Shown: positions 14,047-25,700 of the stretch, piece after piece
Layout of the letters: every line of letters begins with the position of its first letter
How positions within the stretch are numbered: the first letter of the stretch is position 1
Origin: Aculops lycopersici
Lineage: Eukaryota > Arthropoda > Arachnida > Trombidiformes > Eriophyidae
Assembly (NCBI GenBank): GCA_015350385.1
Contig: WNKI01000002.1
Coordinates: 5,471,008-5,535,007, forward strand
Reading direction: 5' to 3'
DNA: 64,000 bases
Made by a program: the position numbers and the translations under genes
Notes under the pieces: model-generated
The model's database searches: none
Told to the model about the DNA's origin: nothing
What the model saw: only the letters and a program-made list of their open reading frames with translations

Positions 14047-14649
14047 ACTATTACCATTGCCTCTCCCCGTTTCTCTTGCTGTGACTACTGGACTTTCCTA
14101 GAAACTGAAGAAGCTAGAGCCGCCGATTGTTCTCTTGATTTGTCTCAGGTAAATGGACAGACTCATAGCTTATCTCACTCTCTTCTTTGGTTATTTAAAC
14201 CAACCAACCAACATACTATCTAACCAGAAACCAAATTCGACTCGTCGGTTAGCTGAAGCTGGAACTAGAGCAGCCTCGGGTGCCGGCTCTCGCGCTGCGT
14301 GCAACACACACTGCTCGTCCAATCACCTTGACTTTTGTTATATCTTCCTCTCTCTCTCGCGCGCGCTACAACTACCTGTTGCCCGCCCATCCGCTCGCTT
14401 GTATTGCGCAACCAACAGGCGGCCTAACTGTGCAATTGAGTTTTGAGCAGCGCAAACTAAAGAGAAAGCGAATGTGTCGTTGTTAAATTTGAGCAGCAAG
14501 AGATTTGAGCACGAGGAGAAAGATATAAAGAAAGAAAGTCAAGTTTAGTTTTGTGGTCAACGGGAGGTTTCTGTTCGGTTGTTGATATTATAACAACGGC
14601 GTCGACAACGGCTGCGATGTCTAGAATTAAACTTGGCGACGAATGGAGA

Positions 14650-14675
14650 AGTCAAATTGGACGACCAATTTGACT
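14650..14675. repeat. Perfect hairpin, 11-bp stem, 4-nt loop
   Basis: AGTCAAATTGG (14650-14660) and its exact reverse complement CCAATTTGACT (14665-14675) are separated by ACGA. It lies in the exp intron. Confidence 0.92.
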
Positions 14676-16400
14676 GCTCAACTCTGACACACCAACCAAG
14701 AGGAAACGAATTGGACTAGTACACGAGATCCTTCGCTCAATTAGTCTCTTTTTAACTCAATCGTAGCGCCGATTGGGTAACTCTAGTCACGTCTGCTTCT
14801 ATTTCCTTCTCGACATTCATTCAATGTCTCGAGGCGCTGGGAAAAAAGGAACGAACGATTGATCGAAGGGAGAGACTCCAATGGAGGTTAATGGGGAATT
14901 GTTGCAATAGTAATTTGATGGACAGTTGCACCGTAAGCCACTGATGATTCTGAATATCTGCCAAGAGGCAGAGAGGAAGCGAGAGTTAGTAGATGAAAAA
15001 ACTCCCAACTTCAAATGCTCAAGTCTCGGCAAGGACTCCACCTTCCGGTTAAGGCGAGCCTGTGGGAATCTTGGCAATCGGAGTGGTTTTGTCGAGCACA
15101 CAGAAGGCTGACTTGCATAGCGTCTCACAGCTCTCTTGCTGTTTTGTGTATTAAGTAAACTTGAGCAAGTAATGATAAGCCAACTGGGATGATGAGCAGC
15201 CCAAGTGTACACAGCTGCACTCCGACGAACAGGTGGCGGCGATGAGCAACAGTAACGGCGACAACGCGCGAAGTTCTCACACACTCACCTGTTGCGTCTT
15301 GCGCGTATCAAGTGCCTCCAATGACACAGGCTCCCTCCCAGCTTAGCTCTTTCTAATGGCGACGATAATAATAATAATAATAATAACAATTGCACTTGCC
15401 CAATGTACTTTTTATGCCAAATCTCTCCCGCTTTACCCTCTCTTCAACTGGTACCATTGGTGTGCAAAGTTTGCTGTTGGTAGAAACTCTAGCAAAGATA
15501 GTGGTGATACTGGTGGAAGTAGGAGCGGCAAGACGGTGAGATTCTCACCTTGATAATGGCCAACTATCCAATCAGATGATTATGCAAACTGTTAACAACT
15601 GCGGCCAGAGTGATAGTTAACCTTAAACTCGTTCGCTTTGCATTAGCTTACTCATCTTGACTCCATGGCTCAATTCAAAGTGAAGTGAGTTGAACTCTCT
15701 CTCTCTCTCTCTCACTCCATCTCTATCACTTTCTCATTCTCCAAGAGAGACTTTTCAACGGAAGTCTGCTGATATCTGCGAGTTTGACCAGAGAAAGAGA
15801 GAAAAAGTAGGGGATGATTTCTGGAGCAATTCAAGAGAATGGAGAGTTCTAAAGAAAAGAGTGACCGATGCACATCCACTGAACTCAATTCCACCTGTTG
15901 AATGGAATCTCATTCTCTGTCTCTATTGTGGTTTCAGTTGAAGCATCAACTTTTATTTTGCACCGGCATTTTTACAACATAATTTTAGCTTGATGTTTGC
16001 AATGTTTATGATACAGAAATATCGATAGTAATAATAATGATAGTATTAGTATTGGTAGTGGTGGTAATATTCCTAGTAATTTTTGAGATGATGACTCGAG
16101 TTACAGTTTGAGTTGCCAGTTGCAAACTCAAAAGTATAAACTATGAATTTAGGCATCAGATTTGAGTGTGTGGTATTTATGTCGAAATTCTCGCCCGAAT
16201 CATAACAACTTTGCCAGCCATAAGCGATTGCCTACCTGTCTTTTTTCTCCCCCATCTCTCCGTGTTTACACCTAATAATTACACTGCTCTTTTGTTTCAC
16301 ATAGAACATCATCTCTTCCTAGATGCCTCCCGTTCAGACCGTCAATCTGAATCCAGACCGATCAAAGTTTAGAGAGTATCGAGTGCAACAGACTGGCCAG

Positions 16401-18917
16401 CTAACAGACGACTTTGCTATCACTTAGACTTCGGCCCGAACCAATGCTACTGGCGCTACTAACGCTTCCCTGCGCCGAGCTTAGGCACAATCGGCGCTCG
16501 TACGTGGACATCGAGTATCCGATTCCCTGGAGAAACAAGCGTAGTGCTTGGCAAACTTTCTCGGGTTTCTCCTCGAGCACAAGCAATTGGTCCGTTTTAA
16601 TCAAAGTGGCTTGCAGCGGGTTCAGCAGAGACATTAGCTTAAACGAACGCTCGCTGTGCATTTGAACATTGGAGCACATTATTAGCGTCTGGCAGGTGAA
16701 GGTTCGCTTGACTTTGGTGCCCGCAACGAGGGCATTCGTTTGATTGTGATGCTGTTGTTGCTGGTTTGTATGTTGATGTCCACTAAGCGATTGGTTTTGT
16801 GTCGCAAATGCCGCCGAGTTGCCGCTACTCTGGCTCGTTGAATCGCCGACCGGGCTTTGTCCGTAGCCGGAAGAGGGAGGCGCCACGCCCACAAAGGCAG
16901 TATAAATCGAGGTGCCGAGAGCGGCCGCAGCGGCGGCAGCATGAGCCGCGGCACCGCAATCCTTGCGCAAATTCAACGTCTTCCGCTTGACGAAACTCTG
17001 TGCAAAGAGCCACAGGTTGTGCGAGTTTAGTTGGGAAAAGTATTGCTTGTAAACGGATTGCATATAGGCCGATCGTTGGCGCTCACTTGAGAAGCTCGCC
17101 AGGTAGCTTGCCGTTAGACCAACGCTATTGCTCCGCTTCCTCCTTTGTGCGCAAGCTACATTACTTGCCGTTGATTGAATCAATGAATCGTGAGATTTAC
17201 TCGAGTGACGCGATCCATTGGATCGCCTCTCCTCCAGATCGGCGGCCGCCGCCTGGCCCAACAATTCCAAGGCCGCCTGTTTTGCTGCCACCTGTCTCCT
17301 GTTTGGCGAGTCGCCGCCTTCACCGGAAGTCGAGCCACCGTCGGCAGAGGGGCGACGGTAGCGCTGCAGGGTGGTGGAGCCAAAGTGGTGGTGCATCAGG
17401 TACTCGAGCGGCGGGCGTTTTGTTTTCGAACTTCCGGTTCCGGATGAACTCAGTGAATCGTATGAGGTCGCGGAATCCTGACTCTTGTTGCTTCCTCTAC
17501 TGGTGATTCTAGCCAACCCTTTGCCACTGCCGCCGCCGCCACCACCACCACCACCACTTAAGGATGTTTCCGATTTTCGGGCATCACTACCACTGGCGTC
17601 GGCGTCGCTCGTGGACCCACCAACTGGTCGGTTGGTGAACGACTGAGTGCGTTTCATACTTCCGCTGCTCGACTGGTCGCGCTGGTGGTGGTGGTGGTGG
17701 TTTAAATTCAACCGGAAGTTGCGCGAAAGTATGAGGCGGCGCAGCCGCGAGGTCGGGTGGTGCGCTGGACTCTCGCGCACCGAGTTACTTCCGATTGATG
17801 GGCTCGATAGTAATTGCAAATCCTCTGTTGATTTATTGCTGCTCGTCTCGGCGGCCACCTGTTTTCCATCACGACTAGCTGGCTCACTTGAAACTGGACT
17901 CGAGCTTCCCACTCGCTGGTGGTTCTGTTGCTGTGACCCCGAGCCACCACCACCTGTTCCGATGTGGGCCGCGTTGAGCAACTTCCGAAACCCGCTGGTG
18001 GCGCTCGAACTCTGCTGATGCTGGACCTTAGCATGGGCACTAGCACTCGAGGGCGAGCTGGGGCCACTTGTTAGATTGGAGTGAGCGGTTGGCGGCGGCT
18101 GCGGCTCGTTGATGTGGTGATTGCTCGCAATGGCGCTCATTTTAAAATAAAGCCACTCGCCTATGGAGCAACTGGATATAATTGGATTTATCAAGAACAA
18201 TCCGTGCACCAAATCGGGCCGCTGCAAGGCCAACACGCTGACAATATGCGCGCCAGCTCCCACGGCCAATGCCACGAATGATCTAACACGAAGTTGGGTG
18301 CAAATGTCCACTATACACTCGGCCATTTGCTCCATCGTTGGGTACCTAAAATTGTCGGGCAAATTACCTGACGCGTTATTTGGTGATTCCTGGCCAATAA
18401 AGTTGACGTGAATCATGGTAAATGTTTGCATCATCAACCTAACCTCTTCGCACTCGCAGAAGGAGGCAAATTGAAGCTCACTATTGAGGCCCAAATCGTG
18501 GAATGTCATTATTATTGGACGTGAAGAGGTGGCCGCCGCCGACGACGATTGTACGCTTGCACCTGAACCCGAGAGATCTTGTGCTCTTGATTGCGCATTT
18601 GCCACTTGATCCAAATGGTGGTGGTGGTGGTGGTTGTGGTTTAGGTGAACCCCTTGCTTAACCACAAGCATGTCACCATATTGAGTGATGATCTTGAATG
18701 ACTGGGTGCAGATTTGAACTTCTCTTGGCTTGTTGGGTGCGGTTGGAGTTGGCGTTGACGCTGATGTTGATGTTGCGGCTCCCTGGCTTGAGGAACTTCC
18801 GGTCGCTGAAGTCGAGGTGCCAGTCACAACTTTCGCCGAAGCGGTCGCTGCTGCTGCTGCTACTGCTGCTGCCGCTCTGCCTCTACCTGTCGCTGGACTT
18901 GAGTGCTGACTAGTCAT
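16401..18917 (-). CDS. NDRG: NDRG-family alpha/beta-hydrolase-fold protein with large insertions
   Basis: A single 838-codon frame starts at an ATG at 18917. NDRG proteins keep an alpha/beta-hydrolase fold without catalytic activity and act in stress response, trafficking and differentiation. Core blocks appear in family order: VQICTQSFKIITQYGD (67-82), PIIMTFHDLGLNS (134-146), IHVNFIGQE (169-177), YPTMEQMAE (192-200), the GAGAHI elbow (220-225), PDLVHGLFLINP (234-245), then YKQYFSQLNSHNLWLFAQSF near 620 and a C-terminal block from about 735 ending in Ser-rich sequence. Human NDRG1 has 394 residues. The excess is an Ala/Ser/Thr-rich N-terminus, a His-rich loop (91-132), a Ser/Gly-rich insert of about 350 residues in the cap region (roughly 262-612) and a second insert of about 90 residues. 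The gene is intronless and nested, antisense, in the exp intron. No stop interrupts it. The insert could contain unspliced intron sequence, but it stays open throughout. Confidence 0.82.
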   Translation of the reverse strand: MTSQHSSPATGRGRAAAAVAAAAATASAKVVTGTSTSATGSSSSQGAATSTSASTPTPTAPNKPREVQICTQSFKIITQYGDMLVVKQGVHLNHNHHHHHHLDQVANAQSRAQDLSGSGASVQSSSAAATSSRPIIMTFHDLGLNSELQFASFCECEEVRLMMQTFTMIHVNFIGQESPNNASGNLPDNFRYPTMEQMAECIVDICTQLRVRSFVALAVGAGAHIVSVLALQRPDLVHGLFLINPIISSCSIGEWLYFKMSAIASNHHINEPQPPPTAHSNLTSGPSSPSSASAHAKVQHQQSSSATSGFRKLLNAAHIGTGGGGSGSQQQNHQRVGSSSPVSSEPASRDGKQVAAETSSNKSTEDLQLLSSPSIGSNSVRESPAHHPTSRLRRLILSRNFRLNLNHHHHHQRDQSSSGSMKRTQSFTNRPVGGSTSDADASGSDARKSETSLSGGGGGGGGGSGKGLARITSRGSNKSQDSATSYDSLSSSGTGSSKTKRPPLEYLMHHHFGSTTLQRYRRPSADGGSTSGEGGDSPNRRQVAAKQAALELLGQAAAADLEERRSNGSRHSSKSHDSLIQSTASNVACAQRRKRSNSVGLTASYLASFSSERQRSAYMQSVYKQYFSQLNSHNLWLFAQSFVKRKTLNLRKDCGAAAHAAAAAAALGTSIYTAFVGVAPPSSGYGQSPVGDSTSQSSGNSAAFATQNQSLSGHQHTNQQQQHHNQTNALVAGTKVKRTFTCQTLIMCSNVQMHSERSFKLMSLLNPLQATLIKTDQLLVLEEKPEKVCQALRLFLQGIGYSMSTYERRLCLSSAQGSVSSASSIGSGRSLSDSKVVC

Positions 18918-20017
18918 TGTAATATATGAAGTGGGAGTTCATTAAAGACACACGGCACCAACGCCAAGAGACGGGATAGAAGATTGATTTTCTAGAACTA
19001 GAGCAAATTTTTCGTTGTTTTACTGTTGCAATTGTTGTTAGAATTATAACATAGTAAAACAAACAACATTCGACACACAGACTTAGGCAACGAGTAGAGT
19101 GGACAACAACTGGAACGGTAACTGAACCTGACGCAATATTTCGGCCCTTCGGCTAGAAACGCTCCGAGTGAGGCTCCAACTGCCGAGCGCCAAGCGATAG
19201 TTTGTCGCCTGCCAAATGGCCAAGTAGTCGCCACTTTTTGTTTGCTCTCACCTGCTCCAAAACGATCCTCAAATGCCACGCGCACGTTTACCTAAACTCT
19301 AGATAGATCTCAGGTAGACGCATAGGCGACAGCATTAGCGCAATCGATTCCTCCACTGTCACCACGACTATTTGCGCCGACCAACACCGCAACCTGCCGG
19401 GTATCCATAACAACCGAAAAGTGGGGATAATCGACGAGCAGCAGCAGTAGCGGCTGCGGCTGCAGTGGCACTCAATTACTGGTAATATCATTGTTATTGT
19501 TACGATGAATGTCACTGTCGATTGCCGATTGTCCCGTCGATTGCGAGCCAGCCAATGGGCTTCAGCCACTCACCTACACGCGCCCGCTTTTGTACTCCTC
19601 TACAAAAAGGAGGACACAATGACAGCAAGAGAGGCAAACATCAATTTTTGTAGTCGAGTTCGTTGCTCGCGCAAATACCGCTAAATTGGTCTCTGAATAA
19701 ACGAGCCTCGGTTGGTCCGTCACGGCGCTTGTGATATACATGTGCAGTGGAGTGGCACATGGTACAGGTGGAGGTCGATCTCTCGAGACGACGAAGGCGA
19801 CGACTTCGAATGCACATTAAGCAGTTGGGCAACCAAACACGCATTCGACTTTTCCCTTCCACCTGAAGCGAGAGCAGAAGAATCGCGTGCGCGCCCCTCT
19901 CTCTCACACACACACACAGAGAATAGAATAAAACAAAAGAAAACAACACAACTGGCCACTCGGCCACTTGTTTTGTCGTTTACAACAGTCGCTTCCGGCT
20001 TTCGTTTAGTGGAATTG

Positions 20018-20049
<32 letters not shown>

Positions 20050-20058
20050 TAATAATGA
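20018..20058. repeat. (ATA)n microsatellite
   Basis: An AT-rich trinucleotide run of ATA/AAT units in the exp intron. Confidence 0.93.
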
Positions 20059-20875
20059 TAACAGTAACAACGATCATAACAAGAGCAACACGACCGTTAG
20101 CGAGGAGACCCCTGAATTGGGGTTAATGTTTGAATTTTTGACTCAAAAGCAACAGCAGCAGCAACAATAGTAACGACAAAGACGATGGCGAGCTCGTCAT
20201 GTAGTTGGAAAAGCATGCAAAACTCTTTCTATCCCAAAGTAACATCTCATGATTTCAAAAAGACGATCCGTGTAAATCTAATGTACCAACCATTATTTAG
20301 TTGAAACCAAATAAAAGTGATTTTAAACGATCCACTTAGTGAAGGAGAAATTATTTGCCACTGAATTGGCTCAAAAATTGCTGTTGCTGCTGCCGCTGCT
20401 CACAAATTACATTACCTCAAAAGATTGTGCGAGGAGTACAAGAAAGAGGTTGAGAGACAACCTTGAGTGTCGCCAGCGCGTCGGTTGGTTTTGACTGGAT
20501 GGGCGCACTCATTCCTCCCGTGCTAAACTCACCTGCTGCTCCCACTTTGACCGGCACAAAATCAGCTGGACACTCGGCTCACTCCACCAAGACGCCCATT
20601 GCTCTTTTGCTCGTAGCTTGCCAAACAACGCCAGCTCGACGGCAAGTTTCAATGCCCGCCGGCTGCTCGCTCGCTCGCAAACTCAGTCGTCGAGTCATCT
20701 GGCCCACAAAGTGATCAGAGCCATCAGAGCAGCCACGACAGCGGTCGCCGCATTAACAGAGCTCACTGCTCACCTCGCCGCTGGCCATTTAGCGCGAGCA
20801 AATGCCGCCGCCGCCGCTGCTGCTATGGGATCATTTTGCCGGCTACACCTGTAAGTCGGTAGGCACACAGGTAAG

Positions 20876-20902
20876 CGAGCTGGCAAATTGATTGCCAGCT
20901 CG
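20876..20902. repeat. Perfect hairpin, 11-bp stem, 5-nt loop
   Basis: CGAGCTGGCAA (20876-20886) and its exact complement TTGCCAGCTCG (20892-20902) flank ATTGA. The stem is GC-rich. It lies in the exp intron. Confidence 0.92.
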
Positions 20903-22277
20903 TTGTTATCCCCCTTGTTGCTGGCGTTATTTTCAAATTTGTCTTCGCCTCCCTCTCCCTCCCTTTTTCTGTCTCGCTTCTACTCGGACTGCTACCTGTT
21001 GTCGACGTTGTCGTTGTCGTTGTCGTTGTTGTTGTCGCAGCGAGCGGCAATCCGATTGGCCGCTTCTCTCGAATTCTACTCCAACCTCCAGTTCAAGTTT
21101 GAGCTGTCAATTGGCGCTCATGTTGTTATCTGCAATTTGCCCAATGGATTGGTAGAGCAAAATGAGAAATATACGCAAACTTGGCTATCATGAAGGTCAA
21201 CCAGAGCGACTGGAGGAAACCAATTGGATAGGATTGGAGGAGGAGGAGAGAGGAGAGGAGAGGAGAGGAGAGCGAAGGAGAGAGGAAGTTATGTTTTCAA
21301 TTTGATACTCGCTGCCGGCTTCGCCGCCGTCGTCGTCGTCTTAAGCAGGACGACGATTAATCCTAATTGCGTCAATTCGGCGCTTATAATGCTCACCGAG
21401 TTAATTTATAAACTGCGACTAATATAAACTAAAGGAGCCCCTTGGCTTTAGAGTCAATGACTCAAATCAATGAGCTGGAATTCACCTGTTCGCAATGCAA
21501 CCGAAACTCGCCACTTGTTTGCGCTAACCTCGCATTCCATTCCAACGGAATCGGCATTGGGATTGGGCTTGGATTGGAGTTTGGATCAGAAACAGAAACA
21601 GAATCAAGGGGGAAATTTCAATTGAACTCAACACAACTGGTAGGTCCGTCCTTCTTTTTGCCGTTCTCTATTTTAGCCATCAAATCGATGGAGGTGCCAC
21701 TTTGAGTCTCACAGGAAAGCCAACAATCAGAGTAACGCCAAAACGCGTTCAAGGTATCGGAGCTCCCGTAACCCAATTAAGCACCTCTCTAGTCTGGTTT
21801 ACGTTTAAGCTAGAGTATCGATTTCCTGTTCTTTGTCTTCGTTGGTCTTGTCAACGAGTCAACAAGTTCGAAAGGCGAGTCTAGTAGTTGATCTCTGTGA
21901 AATGCAAAAGGCGAGTTTGTGGCGAGAAAATTTGTTGCCATTTCCAGTCAATTTTATGCACAAAATTATCGACTTGCCAACAGAGGAATCTCTGGGTGCC
22001 ACTTCGTGATTTGATTGATCCTGTTTGGGTTTTAGGTTTTTTTTTCAGATTGAAACAGCAACAGAACGACCTGTAGCCAACAAGTCAATCGCATTCAGCC
22101 CATTTGTTGCCTGCTCTAGGCGGAGCAACTCGCTGCTCATACTTACTAGCGGCGCTTATCGATTCAATCGTCGGATTGCTATTCTCGATGTCACCGTTAC
22201 TCGTTTGAATTCCAAACGAGAGGCCCTGGAACTAAATCCAAAAATAACAACACGCGCAATAGACAGCCAGCAGAAAA

Positions 22278-22317
22278 AAATTTACCACTTCTGCCCGCTG
22301 GCCGAAGTGGTAAATTT
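22278..22317. repeat. Perfect hairpin, 14-bp stem, 12-nt loop
   Basis: AAATTTACCACTTC (22278-22291) is followed after 12 bp by its exact reverse complement GAAGTGGTAAATTT (22304-22317). It lies in the exp intron, about 400 bp from another perfect hairpin. Confidence 0.93.
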
Positions 22318-22713
22318 AAATCAGATAGAGACGTCGGCCACTCTACCTGGGCGCGCCCAGAACTCTCGTTGTCGAGCTGTCGCTCTTACTTAGGCGTTAA
22401 ACAAGTCGTAAATTGAGCCAATTTGTCTCTCGCTCTCCTGCCTCATCTCACCGGTCGCCTGTTGGCGGGCTAGCTAGCTGGCCGACCGACCCAACGACCG
22501 GCCACCAACTCAGCGAGCTGGTAGGTGAGCATCGAACATTGAACACCAGCAACAGCAACAAGTCGATTGCTCATTCCAACTCATTGACGTCGCCCATCGA
22601 TCTGACAAACCAACCAAGCCCTAGAAATTTTACAAATTTAAACCACAAAAGTGGAATTCTTTCACTAGTCCACTCTTGTTGCTCATAGCTTTTGCTAAAC
22701 TCCCGACTTGACT

Positions 22714-22743
22714 CCACTTGACTTGACATCTCAAGTCAAGTGG
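22714..22743. repeat. Perfect hairpin, 13-bp stem, 4-nt loop
   Basis: CCACTTGACTTGA (22714-22726) and TCAAGTCAAGTGG (22731-22743) are exact complements around the loop CATC. Each arm contains two CTTGA units. The outer CCACTTG resembles the dispersed CCACTTGTTG motif. Confidence 0.93.
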
Positions 22744-25700
22744 CAGCCAGGGAGCGGAGCATGTTGTTATTATATCATAATTATTATTATTATCACTACT
22801 ACTACTATTATTACTATTATTGTTATTATCATCATCTCCAATGAACTCGAGATTTCGAGTGCATATGCTGACAGCGATAACGACAACCACAGGTGGTTCA
22901 AAGTGTTTCGCAAGTGGAGTGACAAACCGCGTTGGCGGCTGGCGACACTTTCCTTCTCCCGGCCACCCAAAGTAAAAAATTGAATAGCCTTCTTTGGCCC
23001 AAACACTAAGCGCCACTAAAATCGCACCACCACGACCACCACCAACAACAACAAACACATTATTATCTGCTTGCATAACGGAAAAAGGTAGAGTCAAGTT
23101 AAGCGATAAAAAGTAGGCCACTTTGTTGGTCGACTCGTAGCCACTTGTTGAGTTAGCAAGGGAGCAACTTAGAACGAGGCGCTGACTGACTTACGAGAAT
23201 ACAGACGAGAATAATAACAACATAATAATGGGGAATAGATGCTAATCTCACTAGCAGGTAGCTGGGCAGTCCAATTGGAGGAGGGAATTTGATTTGAAAA
23301 TGAAGCCAGTGGTTCGGTGGGCTCATGGATCTTGACAAGTCCGAGATCAAGATCAACTGGAGGCTGAGAAAGTTTCATGTCTCGATTGAGCTGGACTTGG
23401 GGCTGGAGCTAAAAATCGAACTCTTGAATGGTGCTCGCTCTCGGTGTGACCATTGGCCAGCGCCAGCAAACGAGCCACCTGATCCTTATCAACCATTGAG
23501 TCGTCGTAGTCTTGTTTAGTCAGCCATAGCCAGCCAGCCAGCCAGCCGGTCAATCGACCATTCCGTTGCAGTAGCAGCAACTCGTGCAGCTTTTGTTGTT
23601 GTCGCAATGTTAAGTAATATTGCGACGAAGGCTAGTGGTCGCCCTGATTAGTTTTCCCCCTCCTTCTCTAGTTTGATCAACCAATAGCTCGCGTTTTATA
23701 TTGGGAGCGTGAGAACTAAGCAGAAAAGAAAGAACAGCCTAGACAACAGGTGGGCCAAGTGTTGGCGCAAAACTCATCGCAGTCGTCATCAATGGGAGCG
23801 AGCGAACGAGTTACATGCACACAGGATATGAGCCATGTAAACCAACTGTTCCATGTTGATGTCTGGCATTGGGTTTGCCTCTATCCAACAACAGAACCAA
23901 TTGATTGTATCAACCTACCTACCTGCCTGCCTATCTATCGGCCGTGTTCAGTGAACTAACCGAATAATCAACTCGGCGGCCACTTGTTTTGTCTCCTACT
24001 TGGCAGCTCAGTAGCTGGCTGCTTACGCTCAAGTTTCTTTTCTATTGTTGCACTCAGAAAACAAAAACATAAATAACAACAGTAGCAATCACCTGACGAT
24101 GATTATCATGATCATCATTAGGTGGTTGCATCAACATCGTTTTGCTAGCTACTACTTTTGTTTGCACTAAGTAACTCAGAGAATCTCAATGCTCTACTGA
24201 AGGTTAGCCAGCTGAAGGAAGGTATAACAGAGAGAAACGACTGGCCGTTTGGCCGGTAGACAGCTAATTGCGGCACGAGCAACAAATGGAAGCCAAAGGA
24301 TTGAGAAGTGCTCAACCCAATGCGTTGCAACTCAATCTGGTGGACAGGTTGCCTTTGCTGTTGCTGCTAATGAATGAACTCGAGTCAAGTTCATGGGAAT
24401 CCCAGTGGATGCCATCTCAGGCAACGGACGTCAGATCTTTTGCCTCATGTCCCACAGAGCATTTCTAGAATCGAGCGTTCGGTCTTACCAAGTAGGTGAC
24501 GACTCGCGAGAGATTCTAATGGACTTGTAATGATCATAGTGATGATAATGGTTGATGATACGACGACGACGACGACAACAACGACCAGCTACTCAGTGCT
24601 TCCTCTCCCATTCGCAACCCTTGCTTGCTTGACCGCTCAAACGACCTGTTGATTGCTTCCGATTGGTTAGAGTCTAGTTGATTCGCGCCCATCGGTTCGC
24701 ACTTGTAAAACTTGCTAATCCCTTTGGACAAGTGCAACTCTCTTTGAGCGGCCACTTGCAAATCTTCATGCTGCCAGCATCCGCGAGCTCCAATCAGCCG
24801 ACCGCATCGATATCCCCAGCCGACCGGTTAACTGGCAGACTATCTAACTGATTTGTCGGCTTAGTCGAGGTGCCAAGAACACTAGCAAAGTGGATGGGAG
24901 CAGGAGGTAATCTGACACCTGAGCGAGTTCACGTTGCGCAATGTTGAGCGCCAAAGAGTTCACGCGTGCAATCGATATTAACCGAGCGTAAGATTCAATC
25001 AGTCGATCCAATGAAAGAGAGGGAGAGAAAAAACTCGATGCTCACTTACTATTATTGACTGCCCGCTTGGTTTGCAAGTTAACCTGTATAATTATTAACC
25101 CTTTCTCTCGTTGCTAACTTTGTAACGTGCGAGCGCCCACCAGTTGCGCTCTCGCCCAGCGCGCGCAATTGGAAAATTGATTCCGCTCAAAATCAAAGCG
25201 AGAAATACGAGCCGACCGACTGAATCTGCAGTGGGGGCGGCGGCGGCGACGACGACGACGTCACTTGCAATTTCCTCCACTGAACTCATTTGCACGCGCC
25301 ACCGCTAATCAGGGCAACCTGTTGCGCTTGGCACACTTGTTAGCGCGAGCAAAACTCTGGACAACCGTGTATCTGTGAGTGGATGCTGGCCATTGCGAAT
25401 GGGCAGCCACTGCCCATTTGCACGCCTTGCGCGAAACCGAGTGAGAGAAGGACTTGGATCTCGTATTGCATGAATGTTTCGTTGATCGGAATGTGATTCC
25501 ACGAATTTGCTCTCTTTACCTGAAGAGGCAAAGCGACACGAGAACGTATAGTAAGCTAGTTTCTTACGATTTGGATAATCAAATTCAATTCTGCTCGTGT
25601 AAATATCTCCTCTTGTTGCCACTTCTTTTATCATGATTATTAGTAGTTTAACTGGACGACAAAGAACAAACAACTAACAAATTTCTCCCATGAGCTCGCG

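Noticed and set aside
14817..15284. 155-codon minus-strand frame
   Set aside because: Composition does not resemble a protein, there are no domain motifs, and no splice context supports it.
22630..23121. 163-codon minus-strand frame
   Set aside because: Asn/Ser runs arise from ATT/AAT repeats and it contains the hairpin region; no coding signature.
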